DNA of 64,000 bases from Candidatus Melainabacteria bacterium (GCA_016699165.1 CP064963.1:1550001-1614000), one strand, 5' to 3'; shown: positions 36,155 through 45,296, numbered from the stretch's first letter. Made by a program: numbers and translations. The notes: a model not told the origin generated them from the sequence alone.

Positions 36155-37228
36155 ATGACGCAAGCAACTGGCAAATTTAAAATTGATACGCTCGAAAGGC
36201 GTCTTGAAGAATTGAGTGCGTTATCAATTGACTTTATAGCTCTACTGTCAGCTTCAACATTAATTGCCACACTTGGCTTGTTTGAAAATAGCGCCGCTGT
36301 AATTATAGGAGCAATGATAGTTGCACCGCTAATGCGTCCCCTCGTGGGACTGTCACTTGCAGTATTAACAAGCGACTTATTGTTATTGCGACGAGCTTTA
36401 TTGACCCTACTTGTAGGCTCAATTCTTGGAGTAAGTATTTCAGCAGCATTAGCTCTGATTTTGCACCAACTCGAACTTACTCCAGAAATTTTGGCTAGAA
36501 CAAAACCAACTCTCCTTGACCTTGCCATTGCTGTTTTCGCCGGAGGCATAGGCGCTTACTGCCAAGCGAAAGAGAAATTAGCAGACTCTCTAGCCGGGGT
36601 GGCAATTGCAGTGGCTTTGGTTCCACCTTTGAGCGTAGTAGGAATAGGAATAGCATTTCAACAAACTGAACTTTGGCAAGGCGCCTTATTGCTTTACCTT
36701 ACCAATTTGGTAGGAATCACCATAGCTGGTGCCATTGTATTTTTAGCAATGGGTTATGTTCAGCTTAATCGAGCCAAACAAGGGTTAATTGTCTCCGCTT
36801 CCGCGTTATTAATTCTTGCTGTTCCTCTTGGATTTAGTATGAACAGCATGATTTTGGCAAATAGATTAAGCAGCGAAATTCAACAGATACTAAAGGAAAA
36901 GACTCTGACATTCCGAAGTGTAAAATTACGTGATGTTCAAGTAAATAAATACACTAAACCAATAAAAGTGGAAGCCACTGTATTTACAGATCAACAGATT
37001 ACTTCAAGACAAGTGATGATGGTTCAAGAATTTCTTGTCAAAGAACTGCAAACGCCTCTGGAATTCAGATTAAAAGTCATTCCGCTTACTGAAATTCAGG
37101 CCGAAGATCTGAACGAAATCAAAAATGAAACGACATCTACACCAGCAGACACGCTGCCTGAGCCGACCAAAATGGATAATTCTGCTCCTGGTCCTGCTCC
37201 AACTTCCTCTGAGACTGAAATAGAATAA
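36155..37228 (+). CDS. DUF389 family membrane protein
   Basis: 357 residues from the ATG at 36155. The DUF389 core is clear: LSALSIDFIALLSASTLIAT, NSAAVIIGAMIVAPLMRPLV and GVAIAVALVPPLSVVGIG, with about six helices (to residue 235), then a soluble domain and a Pro/Thr/Ser-rich tail. The function of DUF389 is not established. An earlier in-frame start at 36068 lies inside the Usp gene and is less likely. It closes the SulP-Usp operon. Confidence 0.85.
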   Translation: MTQATGKFKIDTLERRLEELSALSIDFIALLSASTLIATLGLFENSAAVIIGAMIVAPLMRPLVGLSLAVLTSDLLLLRRALLTLLVGSILGVSISAALALILHQLELTPEILARTKPTLLDLAIAVFAGGIGAYCQAKEKLADSLAGVAIAVALVPPLSVVGIGIAFQQTELWQGALLLYLTNLVGITIAGAIVFLAMGYVQLNRAKQGLIVSASALLILAVPLGFSMNSMILANRLSSEIQQILKEKTLTFRSVKLRDVQVNKYTKPIKVEATVFTDQQITSRQVMMVQEFLVKELQTPLEFRLKVIPLTEIQAEDLNEIKNETTSTPADTLPEPTKMDNSAPGPAPTSSETEIE

Positions 37229-37258
37229 AAGAGACTTTTTGTGTTCTCTTTATTATTT

Positions 37259-37447
37259 CTAGCCACCGTGCCAATCTACAGCAGTGTACATGACAGAAAT
37301 GCTTGGGGGATCTTCTTCCTTATAAATGACAAAAAGACTTTCTGAACTTCCACAACTTCTACAAATGTATGCCTGATGCGGTTCTTCCAACGTCTTGTCG
37401 CAAACCCCACAACAGTAAGTAATTTTACGAATTCTTTCTTTAGACAT
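37259..37447 (-). CDS. Small zinc-ribbon protein
   Basis: 62 residues starting at the ATG with TAGGT 5-9 bases upstream (37447); an ATG at 37522 would add 25 residues. Two CxxC knuckles, CGVC and CRSC, 16 residues apart form a typical rubredoxin-like or zinc-ribbon fold. Nothing more specific is visible. Probably monocistronic; convergent with the DUF389 gene. Confidence 0.6.
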   Translation of the reverse strand: MSKERIRKITYCCGVCDKTLEEPHQAYICRSCGSSESLFVIYKEEDPPSISVMYTAVDWHGG

Positions 37448-37637
37448 GATAGACCTACTTTTCGGATTAAAAGCCTTGTCCACAACAGCTTTTGAACTAG
37501 CAATCAATTCGCAAGCAATCATATGACAGCGAACTTTGATCGCGTTTTAAATATTTTCACTATTTGCATTGTATCATGTAAAAAAAATTGTGCCACCATT
37601 CCCGATACCGAAATAATAAATAGAAGGCATCAAGCTT

Positions 37638-37666
37638 TTGAAAGAATATTGAAAGATGAATAAGAT
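37638..37666 (+). promoter_or_regulatory. Sigma70-type promoter
   Basis: TTGAAA (37638-37643) and TAAGAT (37661-37666) with a 17-base spacer lie 70 bases before the 37737 gene. The rest of the 37448-37736 gap shows no gene. Confidence 0.45.
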
Positions 37667-37736
37667 AGAGTCAGAGTAGGCAGCTCTCAGGTTTTCGACT
37701 GGAAGCAGATAAACACCCGCTTCTTTCTAAATCCGC

Positions 37737-38216
37737 ATGAAACGATTTTATAAGGGGCTGCCATCTTTTCAAAATTTATTGCGTGATACCAAATATGGTA
37801 CCCAATATCCTACGGAGTTGATCAAAATGTACGGAATTCGCTTTTTCAAAAATATTCTTTCCGCTTCCTCTCATGATTGCCACAAGCCCAGATTGCACTT
37901 GATTCACAACCACGACAATTCGATAAATGAATCTCATGCCGATAACATGGTTTGTTCTTCCGTATTTTTAGAAAATCAGTCTAAAAGTGAAAATCCTATT
38001 GTACGCATGGCTATCGCATTAAATCCTAGAACCGAAAAATCAATTCTCGCAAAGCTCTGTTCGGACCCCGATACAGATGTGCGCTATTTTGTAGCTTCAG
38101 CCAATTATTTACCGATACCCCTACTATGGAAGCTAGCTAATGACGAACAACCAAATGTTCAATCGAGAGCAAGAAAAACGCTTACCGAGTTAGGTATTAT
38201 AAAAGAAGCATATTAA
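37737..38216 (+). CDS. Small helical-repeat protein (HEAT/LRV-like), unknown
   Basis: 159 residues. The C-terminal half (about 90-155) holds two to three repeat units of the variant leucine-rich or HEAT type (NPIVRMAIALNPRTEKSILAK, then DPDTDVRYFVASANYLPIP, then NEQPNVQSRARKTLTELG-like). The N-terminal half is basic with several His/Cys. No signal peptide. A promoter-like TTGAAA/TAAGAT pair is upstream. Another start at 37827 (MYGIRFF) is possible. Function unknown. Confidence 0.6.
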   Translation: MKRFYKGLPSFQNLLRDTKYGTQYPTELIKMYGIRFFKNILSASSHDCHKPRLHLIHNHDNSINESHADNMVCSSVFLENQSKSENPIVRMAIALNPRTEKSILAKLCSDPDTDVRYFVASANYLPIPLLWKLANDEQPNVQSRARKTLTELGIIKEAY

Positions 38217-38234
38217 CAGCCTAGCGAGCGCGTA

Positions 38235-38540
38235 GTGGAAAAAAACATTTTCAAGATGCTGATCGGACGTGAAGACTGGTGCTTCACCCGACGCGATATA
38301 TTCAAACTAGTGAAAATTCCCGCGATTACGGTGGCGATTCTAACTCTTCCGCTTGCTATAAGCGCAAATTTTATGGACAGAGAGAAGGGTTACTGGATTC
38401 TTTTTTTCATTTGCTCTTCGTTTGCAGTCACTTCTTTCTTCTCCGTTACGGAGCGAAATCGGCTGCTCGCAATTCTTTTCACTTGCGCATGGACCGTGGC
38501 GGTCATCATATGCGGTGCAACTCTTAAGACCAGAATCTAG
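38235..38540 (+). CDS. Small membrane protein, unknown
   Basis: 101 residues from a GTG, with three hydrophobic segments (about residues 27-45, 51-68 and 77-96) after a positively charged N-terminus (FKMLIGREDWCFTRRDIFKL). It follows the HEAT-like gene by 18 bases and is probably cotranscribed with it; a strong terminator stands about 100 bases further on. I do not recognise a family. Confidence 0.6.
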   Translation: MEKNIFKMLIGREDWCFTRRDIFKLVKIPAITVAILTLPLAISANFMDREKGYWILFFICSSFAVTSFFSVTERNRLLAILFTCAWTVAVIICGATLKTRI

Positions 38541-38644
38541 AAAGTTTTAAAGTTGTCTAAACCCTTCGACCAATTGCAAAAGCTGACATTCGATCTAGAC
38601 TGTTAAGTGTCTAACCTCACAATAAATTGCCCTTCGTCCTCCCA

Positions 38645-38693
38645 AAAAACAGAATATCCGGAGCCGTCCTAAAGCTCCGGATATTCTGTTTTT
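38645..38693. terminator. Bidirectional intrinsic terminator
   Basis: A perfect 20-base inverted repeat (arms 38645-38664 and 38674-38693, inner parts GAATATCCGGAGC and GCTCCGGATATTC) with a 9-base loop. Each outer end is a run of A on one side and T on the other, so it works in both directions, between the convergent genes at 38540 and 38734. Confidence 0.9.
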
Positions 38694-38733
38694 AAAGCTT
38701 TTTAAAAACACTTTTTCTGCAATATCATCTTCT

Positions 38734-39165
38734 CTAGTCAGTTGATTCGGCACCTTCGACTTTATCCATCCCATCTAACGAGAGAGAACGCATCGATTGC
38801 CCCGTTTGACGATAAATCGTATCTGTCACGGCCACGCGGCGCTTAATATATAAAGCCTCTAATACTTCTATGGTCTGAGCATCTTCGGCTGATATTGGGC
38901 GATATTTACAAACTCCGTCTGGTTCTCGGGCAACAAATCCCTCGTGTATGAATTTGATAATCTGGTCATTAACTGCATTTTCAGCAATGTAAAGCTCTTT
39001 GGCGACAGCATCCGTTTTTATTCCAAAATCGCCTGCGCGTTTTAAGCACAACAAAGTTTCCAGCTGCCAAACTGAGTTTATATGGCGGCTTATGAAAGTT
39101 TTGACATCTGATGGGATACCCAAAATGACCAATGACCCTTGTAAATCTAATTTGTGTAGCACCAT
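38734..39165 (-). CDS. Winged-helix DNA-binding protein, probable regulator
   Basis: 143 residues. The middle (about 30-95) has the winged-helix pattern: WQLETLLCLKRAGDFGIKTD, then VAKELYIAENAVNDQIIKF (recognition helix) and a wing, FVAREPDGVCKYRP. It resembles MarR or LysR-sized domain regulators without a ligand domain. Possibly controls the nearby efflux (MFS) and methyltransferase genes, which it follows on the same strand by 67 bases; that is inference. The start is not strongly marked. Confidence 0.6.
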   Translation of the reverse strand: MVLHKLDLQGSLVILGIPSDVKTFISRHINSVWQLETLLCLKRAGDFGIKTDAVAKELYIAENAVNDQIIKFIHEGFVAREPDGVCKYRPISAEDAQTIEVLEALYIKRRVAVTDTIYRQTGQSMRSLSLDGMDKVEGAESTD

Positions 39166-39232
39166 TTGACTGAAATGATGCCAAAAATTTCGCAGCTAAC
39201 GCTCGAAAAAAATACAAGACAAGTTTACTATG

Positions 39233-40492
39233 TCACATTTGCTGCTTTTGCAGCTCTTCTATATTTAATTTTCGCAATTGGGGAGCTTTAATTGTGGTCA
39301 AAAGAACTACAACTAAAGTCATACATCCGCCAAATATAACCGAAGGTATAAGACCCATCAAACGAGCTGTCACACCTGACTCAAACTCACCTATCTCATT
39401 GGAAGAGCCAATAAAAATGGAGTTAACGGCGGCAACCCTTCCGCGTTTTTCCGCAGGAGTGACAAGCTGGAAAATAGTGCTTCTCAAATAAACGCTCACG
39501 CCATCCACCGCGCCACTTACAGCAAGCAAGAATAAAGATAAGAAATAATTGGTTGAAAGCCCAAATCCAATCATACAAAGACCAAATCCAGCTACGCAAC
39601 CAAGTAATATTTTGCCGGCATTATGCTTAATTGGATAACGCGATAAAAAAATCAATATCAGAACTGCCCCCACAGGTGGTGCCCCGCGCAGCATTCCCAA
39701 CGCCATTGGTCCCATGTTGAAAATTTTGTCTGCAAAAACAGGAAGCATCGCCACAGCGCCACCAAACAAAACAGCGAATAGATCTAGGGCCATTGCACCT
39801 AAAATAATTTGATTGGAAAAGACAAATTTCAAACCGTCTTTAATACTTTCAACCACACCCTGGTCGCTTGGAGCGATAGTATGCTTGTTGGTCAGACGAA
39901 TAAAGCAAAGCAATGAAATAAACAAAAAGCCTGCCGAAATAAAATATGTAAGAGTGGCTTTCCCGGCTAGATAAAGCGCACCACCAAGAAGCGGTCCTGC
40001 AATAGCTGAGCCCATCCAGGTGGCACTATTAAGTGCACCAGCTTTAGCATAAAGTTTGCGCGGCAGGATATCTGCCACCATTCCAAAACAAGATGGAGCG
40101 TAAAAGCTGCGGGCCGCTCCCGTTATAGCAATTACTACAAAAATAAAATAAGTAAGACCATGCGGCTTGACGAAGGATACCAGAGCCAAAACGATGGTGA
40201 GTATCAACATCGATAAAATAGATTTCGCTGCAACTTCTTTTCTTTGATGACGGTCAGCCACATGCCCGGCAAAGAGCGCCATACTTATATTGGGCAAAGC
40301 CTCTGCCAGACCTATGAAGCCGAGCATAAGCGGACTTTTGGTTAACTCATAAATCTGCCACCCTACTGCAAGACCCTGGATTTGAGTGGCGATGGTAAAC
40401 AACAATCGACCAATTAGAAGTAAACGAAAGTCCTTATACTCAAGAGGATGTTCCAGCTCGCCTACAGCTTCATCGAGAGGATCGGCGCTCAT
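39233..40492 (-). CDS. MFS transporter (EntS/MFS_3-like)
   Basis: 419 residues with about eleven to twelve hydrophobic helices. The motif between helices 2 and 3, GHVADRHQRKEV, is the MFS-A signature (GxxxDRxxRR/K), and the helix 5-6 region (SATWMGSAIAGPLLGG) also fits. The EntS-like subfamily exports siderophores or drugs. The start overlaps the upstream methyltransferase stop as ATGA, so the two are one operon. Substrate unknown. Confidence 0.88.
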   Translation of the reverse strand: MSADPLDEAVGELEHPLEYKDFRLLLIGRLLFTIATQIQGLAVGWQIYELTKSPLMLGFIGLAEALPNISMALFAGHVADRHQRKEVAAKSILSMLILTIVLALVSFVKPHGLTYFIFVVIAITGAARSFYAPSCFGMVADILPRKLYAKAGALNSATWMGSAIAGPLLGGALYLAGKATLTYFISAGFLFISLLCFIRLTNKHTIAPSDQGVVESIKDGLKFVFSNQIILGAMALDLFAVLFGGAVAMLPVFADKIFNMGPMALGMLRGAPPVGAVLILIFLSRYPIKHNAGKILLGCVAGFGLCMIGFGLSTNYFLSLFLLAVSGAVDGVSVYLRSTIFQLVTPAEKRGRVAAVNSIFIGSSNEIGEFESGVTARLMGLIPSVIFGGCMTLVVVLLTTIKAPQLRKLNIEELQKQQM

Positions 40493-41100
40493 CTCTTTTT
40501 AAAAATAGCCTTCCAGGCGACGTAATTGTGTCCTTCTGGAGTGAGAAAACTTGTCTTGGCTAATTTGTGCACTTCAAACAATTTTTCGACACTCGAAATA
40601 AGCTCGGTCGCAGTTAACTGCGGAGGCCCGTGATCGTCAGCTTCGCGCTTTTGATCAGCCGATCCGGCAAGACACAACCACATGCCACCATCGCTTAATG
40701 AAGCATGCACCACTTGTACAAAATGCTCGCGTTTTTCTTGCGCCATCACATGAAAAACTCCTCGGTCAAAAATAAAATCAACCGATTTGGCATCGACTGG
40801 ATTTTCAACACTAATATCACTGACCTTAAAATCAACAGTTACACCAGCCGATTTTGCCTTATTCTGCGCCCACTCGATAGCGGAAGGAGAAATATCAGTT
40901 GCCACAACCTTGCAGCCTTGTTGGACCAACCATATAGCATTGGTACCTGTTCCGCACCCAATCTCAAGCACATTCTTTGGTGCTTCTTTAACCCTACTAA
41001 AGTAGGCGGTCAACTCTGGCGCTGGCGTGCCTGTATCCCAGGGTAGCGCGCTTCCGCCTTCTTTATATCGCTCATCCCACTCAATAGTTGTAGCGTCCAT
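40489..41100 (-). CDS. Class I SAM-dependent methyltransferase
   Basis: 203 residues. Motif I is VLEIGCGTGTN (residues 44-54), followed by VVATDISPSAIEWA (motif post-I acidic residue) and FIFDRGVFHVM. The opening WDERYKEGGSALPWDTGTPAPEL resembles TPMT/TehB-like small-molecule methyltransferases. It is transcribed first in a pair with an MFS exporter, consistent with detoxifying or tailoring a small compound before export. Substrate unknown. Confidence 0.85.
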   Translation of the reverse strand: MDATTIEWDERYKEGGSALPWDTGTPAPELTAYFSRVKEAPKNVLEIGCGTGTNAIWLVQQGCKVVATDISPSAIEWAQNKAKSAGVTVDFKVSDISVENPVDAKSVDFIFDRGVFHVMAQEKREHFVQVVHASLSDGGMWLCLAGSADQKREADDHGPPQLTATELISSVEKLFEVHKLAKTSFLTPEGHNYVAWKAIFKKR

Positions 41101-41211
41101 CAGGTCACCTCAGCTTGAAATCTTATGTTCACTTAGAATGATAGAATCTTCCATCCAAAAGTTTATTAAATGGACCGATTATGTATAAATACAGCATTGT
41201 GAGGAATCTAT

Positions 41212-42066
41212 TTAAGCCGAAGCTCCGCTAAGTAAGGCTTTTTCTTTATGCTGGACTAGATACGCATACAAATGCTCGGTGAATAATCCGTGCATCACGA
41301 AGCGCTGTGAAAGACGCAGTGGACCTACTAGAAATAATGGAAAATTGTTGTACACAAGCGAATTCAATTCAGGATCGTTTACGATGCGCGCCACTCTGAT
41401 TGCAAGAGTTTGATCGTACTGCAACGAATTTATAGACCGCTCGTATTCATCAGCCTTTAGCATCAAGCAAAAGGACGTCTTGAACAATTCATGTGCAGTT
41501 TCAAAATCAACACACTGAGTCCAACGACGCTCTGTCACGCTTGCATCCATCTCAACTTTGCGAATAGAAGAATAATCTATACTATTTGGATCAAGAGGCC
41601 AGTTTTCTTTTCGGGTTGAGCCAAGATCATAAATTGCATTAAACAAGACGACATCGTGTTTGATGAATGACATGTCTTTAAGATCGTCTATTTTTTTTGG
41701 GTAAAGATCTGATTTCTCGGCATTTTTGTTTTCAGAATTATCAATTACAAAATTGATAATGTCAGACTCTGTCCAGTAATGGCGCAGTATTAGATAATTT
41801 GCTTCAGGCAAAACAAACCATTTCATGAACCAACAAATCATGCCTTGCAAAGTTCTATGAGCGCAAAACTGAATTGGAATCAAGCGCTTCACAAAATATG
41901 TAGTGCAAAGTGTGGTGGTGGCAATCAAGCGACAAACATGCATAATTGTCATTCTGAACGGATGCTTTAACTGAATGACCCATGCTTTGCGCACAGAGTC
42001 TTCAATGGGCAAAGTATCGTCCATCTCTAATACATCGAATAAGCTTGGATTTTCGCGATTGTACAT
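41212..42066 (-). CDS. Last gene of the KAS III/diiron operon, unknown (DUF6999-like?)
   Basis: 284 residues. The first half has two to three hydrophobic stretches (about residues 40-60 and 68-92) with FCAHRTLQGMICWFMKWFVL and the conserved-looking LPEANYLILRHYW. The second half is soluble, ending QRFVMHGLFTEHLYAYLVQH. Several His and Glu are spaced along it but I see no known catalytic motif. From memory it may belong to the DUF6999 group, low certainty. Its start overlaps the stop of the diiron-protein gene by one base, so a function in the same pathway is likely. Confidence 0.6.
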   Translation of the reverse strand: MYNRENPSLFDVLEMDDTLPIEDSVRKAWVIQLKHPFRMTIMHVCRLIATTTLCTTYFVKRLIPIQFCAHRTLQGMICWFMKWFVLPEANYLILRHYWTESDIINFVIDNSENKNAEKSDLYPKKIDDLKDMSFIKHDVVLFNAIYDLGSTRKENWPLDPNSIDYSSIRKVEMDASVTERRWTQCVDFETAHELFKTSFCLMLKADEYERSINSLQYDQTLAIRVARIVNDPELNSLVYNNFPLFLVGPLRLSQRFVMHGLFTEHLYAYLVQHKEKALLSGASA

Positions 42067-42764
42067 TATGTGTTATCGAACTCCTCGATCTGGAGCAAAT
42101 ATAATCTTGCCACCACTTTTGCTGTTTTGACGATATCATCTGCCGAATCGTGAGCGATTGTTTTACCGTCAAGCAATTCATACAATTTGTTCATGTGATT
42201 ATCGTCATTTTCACCATGGTAGGACAAAAAGGTAGTTGACTCTTCACTAACCGATAGACACTCTTGAATAGCCACTGCCCAGCTGGATGCCATTTTGTTG
42301 CCCAGTCCTTCAATTATAAACATAGCTCCAAGCAAGTTTATCGGATTCGGCTTGGTTGCCTCATTCATCAAATACCCAGCAAGCGCTTCAGTTCCAATAT
42401 TGCGCCTTGAAGCTTGAATATCTTCGAGCTTGCCACCAACCGACACAAAATCTTTTTCAAGCATAGAATAATCGCGATGCTCATCCACAGCGTGTCTTAA
42501 AACCATAGATCTAATATCTGAAAACTCAGCAGTAAAACTAGAAGCTGCTCGCGATATCCAGCGTGACCCTTCGATTACTTGTGGGCGCATATTCAAAAGC
42601 AAAGTTTTATAATCTTCCGGTGTGAAACTGCGTTGGTCAATGCGTCGAATAATAGGAATCTGAGACAATCTACGCTCAAAGTCTAACCATACTCTCAGTA
42701 AGTGCCTGAGCGTCTCTTGCGCCTGAGGACCAAGGGTCATTTCCTTCTCAGATAGTGCCACCAT
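42066..42764 (-). CDS. Heme-oxygenase-like diiron (iron-containing redox) protein
   Basis: 232 residues of the TenA/UndA/PqqC-like fold. Candidate iron ligands are placed as in heme-oxygenase-like diiron oxidases: Glu65 (VIEGSRW), His91, Glu95 and His96 (RHAVDEHRDY), Glu152 (FIIEGLGNK) and His183/Asp187/His190 (YHGENDDNHM). Members cleave or oxygenate acyl chains and amino acids, for example UndA making terminal alkenes from fatty acids. GGGAGG lies 5 bases before the ATG at 42764, which overlaps the KAS III stop by 17 bases. Substrate unknown; an acyl product of the neighbouring condensing enzyme is the natural guess. Confidence 0.8.
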   Translation of the reverse strand: MVALSEKEMTLGPQAQETLRHLLRVWLDFERRLSQIPIIRRIDQRSFTPEDYKTLLLNMRPQVIEGSRWISRAASSFTAEFSDIRSMVLRHAVDEHRDYSMLEKDFVSVGGKLEDIQASRRNIGTEALAGYLMNEATKPNPINLLGAMFIIEGLGNKMASSWAVAIQECLSVSEESTTFLSYHGENDDNHMNKLYELLDGKTIAHDSADDIVKTAKVVARLYLLQIEEFDNT

Positions 42765-43926
42765 CTCTGCCTCCCACCACAGTAAGTTTCATATATGCAT
42801 TTGCGAATCTACCGCTTTCTGGTACCACACAAAAAATTGTCTGACCCGCTATTAGATTGCCACTTTTAAATAGTTCGTCCAGAGCAATAAAAATAGAAGC
42901 GCAGCCGGTATTGCCTTTGGTGTATAAATTAGTGAACCATTTTTCTTCTGGAATCAGAGCGCCAGCCAGTTTCAACAAATCTAAAATGCGCCCTTTAAAA
43001 TGATGCGAAGAGTAGTGACATACAAAATGATCAATTTCATCTGCTTTTATTTTGCCGTCATTCACTAACTTCAAAAATCCATCTACTCCAACTTTGACCA
43101 CATCTTCAAGTAGCTTGAGATTCTGTCTTATGAGCAAAGCTCCGTTTGCTTCAGCATCTGCATAACTTGTATAATCTTGCCAGGATATGTCGTGCATTCG
43201 ATCTTCTTGCTTGCCATCCTGTGACCACAAACTTTGGTCGTTTGTGCCACAAGACATGCAAAGGTCGTAGTGCGAAGCAAAAGATATTATCTCAATCCAG
43301 TCTATACGAAGACTAATCCCACGCCACCGAGGTTTTTCTTGCACCAGGAAAGCACCGGCACCATCAGAGAGCATCCAGCGCAAGAACTCTGATTCTAAGT
43401 CTATGCGAAGATTGCTTACTGCCTCATATCTTGATTTTTTAAGTAATCTCGATGCCATCTCAGACGCCACCACCATGGCGTTTTTCTTTTCGCAAAGTCT
43501 AATTTGATTAAAGGCAGACTTGAGTGCCATCATGCTAGCCGAACAGACACCATGGGTAGTTATAATCTCAAGCGGTCCAATTGCAAGCTCAGCCTGCACA
43601 AGACTTGCAAGTCCAGGCAAAGGCAAGTCGCCCTGAGTAGAAGCCACAGCCAATAAATCAAGAGCCTTGTCGTCTAGTTCAGAGCCGCTCATGCACTGTC
43701 TTACAGCCGCAACAGCTAAATCTCTGTTTTGATGAGTAGAGCGCTGCTTATCATCAAGTGCATAATGCCTGGTTAAAATGCCATTGCTCGAAAGAATTCG
43801 TTTTTTGAGTTTAGAAGGTTTGCCATGCACATAGCCCAGCCTATTTTCGATGTTTTCGTTGTCGACTGGCTCGCCGGGCAAAAAGGTCCCAGTTGATGTT
43901 ATGTAAGCCTGGCTCAATTCTGTCAT
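42748..43926 (-). CDS. KAS III-like (FabH-like) condensing enzyme
   Basis: 392 residues of the thiolase fold. The catalytic residues are present: Cys128 in THGVCSASMMAL, His304 in CHYSSHHF (FabH HQAN position) and Asn339 in KGNTGCASIFIAL. It is longer than FabH (about 320) and more like secondary-metabolism KAS III or OleA-type enzymes, which join acyl units in specialised pathways. The start overlaps the upstream membrane gene stop by ATGA, and its own stop overlaps the diiron gene. Which acyl groups it joins is unknown. Confidence 0.88.
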   Translation of the reverse strand: MTELSQAYITSTGTFLPGEPVDNENIENRLGYVHGKPSKLKKRILSSNGILTRHYALDDKQRSTHQNRDLAVAAVRQCMSGSELDDKALDLLAVASTQGDLPLPGLASLVQAELAIGPLEIITTHGVCSASMMALKSAFNQIRLCEKKNAMVVASEMASRLLKKSRYEAVSNLRIDLESEFLRWMLSDGAGAFLVQEKPRWRGISLRIDWIEIISFASHYDLCMSCGTNDQSLWSQDGKQEDRMHDISWQDYTSYADAEANGALLIRQNLKLLEDVVKVGVDGFLKLVNDGKIKADEIDHFVCHYSSHHFKGRILDLLKLAGALIPEEKWFTNLYTKGNTGCASIFIALDELFKSGNLIAGQTIFCVVPESGRFANAYMKLTVVGGRDGGTI

Positions 43927-44516
43927 TCTGATATTTGCGCCTCACTTGAATTGGAGTGCTTATACCTGTAACAGCGAATAAATTCTTCTACAAATGGAAT
44001 TACATCAAGAAAAATAAGGGTGAAAAAATAGCCAAATACATAATTACTATCAAGCGGTCTTTGTTTCCAAACAAGATCCAAATGACCAGCCCAATTAAAT
44101 GAAATAAAATCGACAAACGCTGACCAGTTTATAATTATGATCAGCGCCACTATCACAAAGGGTAATGTCTCAAGAAAGCTGTGCACATGTACTTCTAGAA
44201 TAGATATTTCGCGCTTGTGCAAAGCATATTGAACATCAAGATGTGCCACCACTTCATGAGCGATAAGAATCAAAAAGATGATAATAAATTGCAAACAATT
44301 TATTTCAAAACACAATCCCAAAAAAACAGGCAGTCCTACTTGTACTCCCATTAAAGCGTGATAGAAAGACTCTTTGGCTCCAGTAGTAGATTCGATTTTA
44401 GATTTTTTGTGACAGTACCAATCTAAAAATCCAAATATCAACCAGAGCGGCAAGCACCCATACAAAACCAGATTGAATAAAAGTGTTCCTGTCGGGATGG
44501 CTTTGAGAAATTCCAC
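43923..44516 (-). CDS. Histidine-rich polytopic membrane protein, unknown
   Basis: 197 residues with four to five helices (about 11-30, 48-66, 72-90, 112-135 and 160-180). It starts at a GTG overlapping the upstream TAG. Histidines sit near helix ends in a clustered fashion: DWYCHKK, ESFYHAL, IAHEVVAHLDVQYALHKRE and EVHVHSFLE. Integral-membrane desaturases and hydroxylases of the fatty-acid hydroxylase superfamily have His clusters near helix ends, so a membrane oxidase role is conceivable, but the spacing does not match a family I know. Tightly coupled to the KAS III gene. Confidence 0.7.
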   Translation of the reverse strand: MEFLKAIPTGTLLFNLVLYGCLPLWLIFGFLDWYCHKKSKIESTTGAKESFYHALMGVQVGLPVFLGLCFEINCLQFIIIFLILIAHEVVAHLDVQYALHKREISILEVHVHSFLETLPFVIVALIIIINWSAFVDFISFNWAGHLDLVWKQRPLDSNYVFGYFFTLIFLDVIPFVEEFIRCYRYKHSNSSEAQISE

Positions 44517-45283
44517 TATTTCATCGCCTCTTGAATCGCCTTTTCATCAGGAAATGGAAAGCGATATCCAAATGCCCATTTTTTGCCACCAAAAGTAACT
44601 GCTCTGCTATCTCCGCACTGTTTGAGCACTTCTTGGAGTTTGCCATATTCGCTTTTAGGCAGAAACATATAATATGTATCTTCCACTTTTTTAGTGCGCT
44701 TGTCTTTGGTAGTAGGCCAGTTAGCTGGCCATTGGACAGGCTTTTTCTTCGAATAATCAAATGGATAAACAATGAGTTCTAAATAGTCAGGCAGCCACGG
44801 CTTTGCTGACGCATTCTTAAACGCAGACATGTCGTCAAATGCCTTTTGAAGAGAATCAGGCATTTTCTCAGTTTTCACTTCCATTCCGGCTGGAAGCTTT
44901 TCGTTCAGTCGTCCATAGACCTTTACGATTTTACTTTTCTCGCCATTTCGAAACCAAATCATATTTGTAGGCTGGTCTGTTGCCCATTTGATTTGATACC
45001 ACTTCTTCAAGTCGGACAAGGGCTCGGTCAATTTAAGCAGTGAACCTTGCTCTTCAATCGTCAACTTAGCAGTATAGAAAGGAGAGCCTTTCTCTTCAAC
45101 AGCGCGAAAGATGACTGTGCCATCATCGTACAAAGCGAATCGAGGAGAATCGCCACCAATGATTTGAGCCCATGGATCTGTGATTATCATGAACAGCTTA
45201 ATTTTCGCTTGCGTATCAGCACTGACTGCCAGTGGGCAGAACAATGCAAGAACAAATAGTATTGCTAGCAGTTTTGTTTTCAT
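44516..45283 (-). CDS. Exported protein, first gene of the KAS III operon, unknown
   Basis: 255 residues with a signal peptide (MKTKLLAILFVLALFCPLAV, cleavage after VSA). The mature protein is beta-rich: SPRFALYDDGTVIFRAVEEK, WFRNGEKSKIVKVYGRL, and GGKKWAFGYRFPFPDEKAIQ at the end. It looks like a soluble periplasmic domain with no catalytic motif. Its stop overlaps the GTG of the next gene, so it is translated in the same five-gene unit. It begins 14 bases from the fumarase C-terminal remnant (45297-45398). Confidence 0.65.
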   Translation of the reverse strand: MKTKLLAILFVLALFCPLAVSADTQAKIKLFMIITDPWAQIIGGDSPRFALYDDGTVIFRAVEEKGSPFYTAKLTIEEQGSLLKLTEPLSDLKKWYQIKWATDQPTNMIWFRNGEKSKIVKVYGRLNEKLPAGMEVKTEKMPDSLQKAFDDMSAFKNASAKPWLPDYLELIVYPFDYSKKKPVQWPANWPTTKDKRTKKVEDTYYMFLPKSEYGKLQEVLKQCGDSRAVTFGGKKWAFGYRFPFPDEKAIQEAMK

Positions 45284-45296
45284 GGTTTCATGAATT

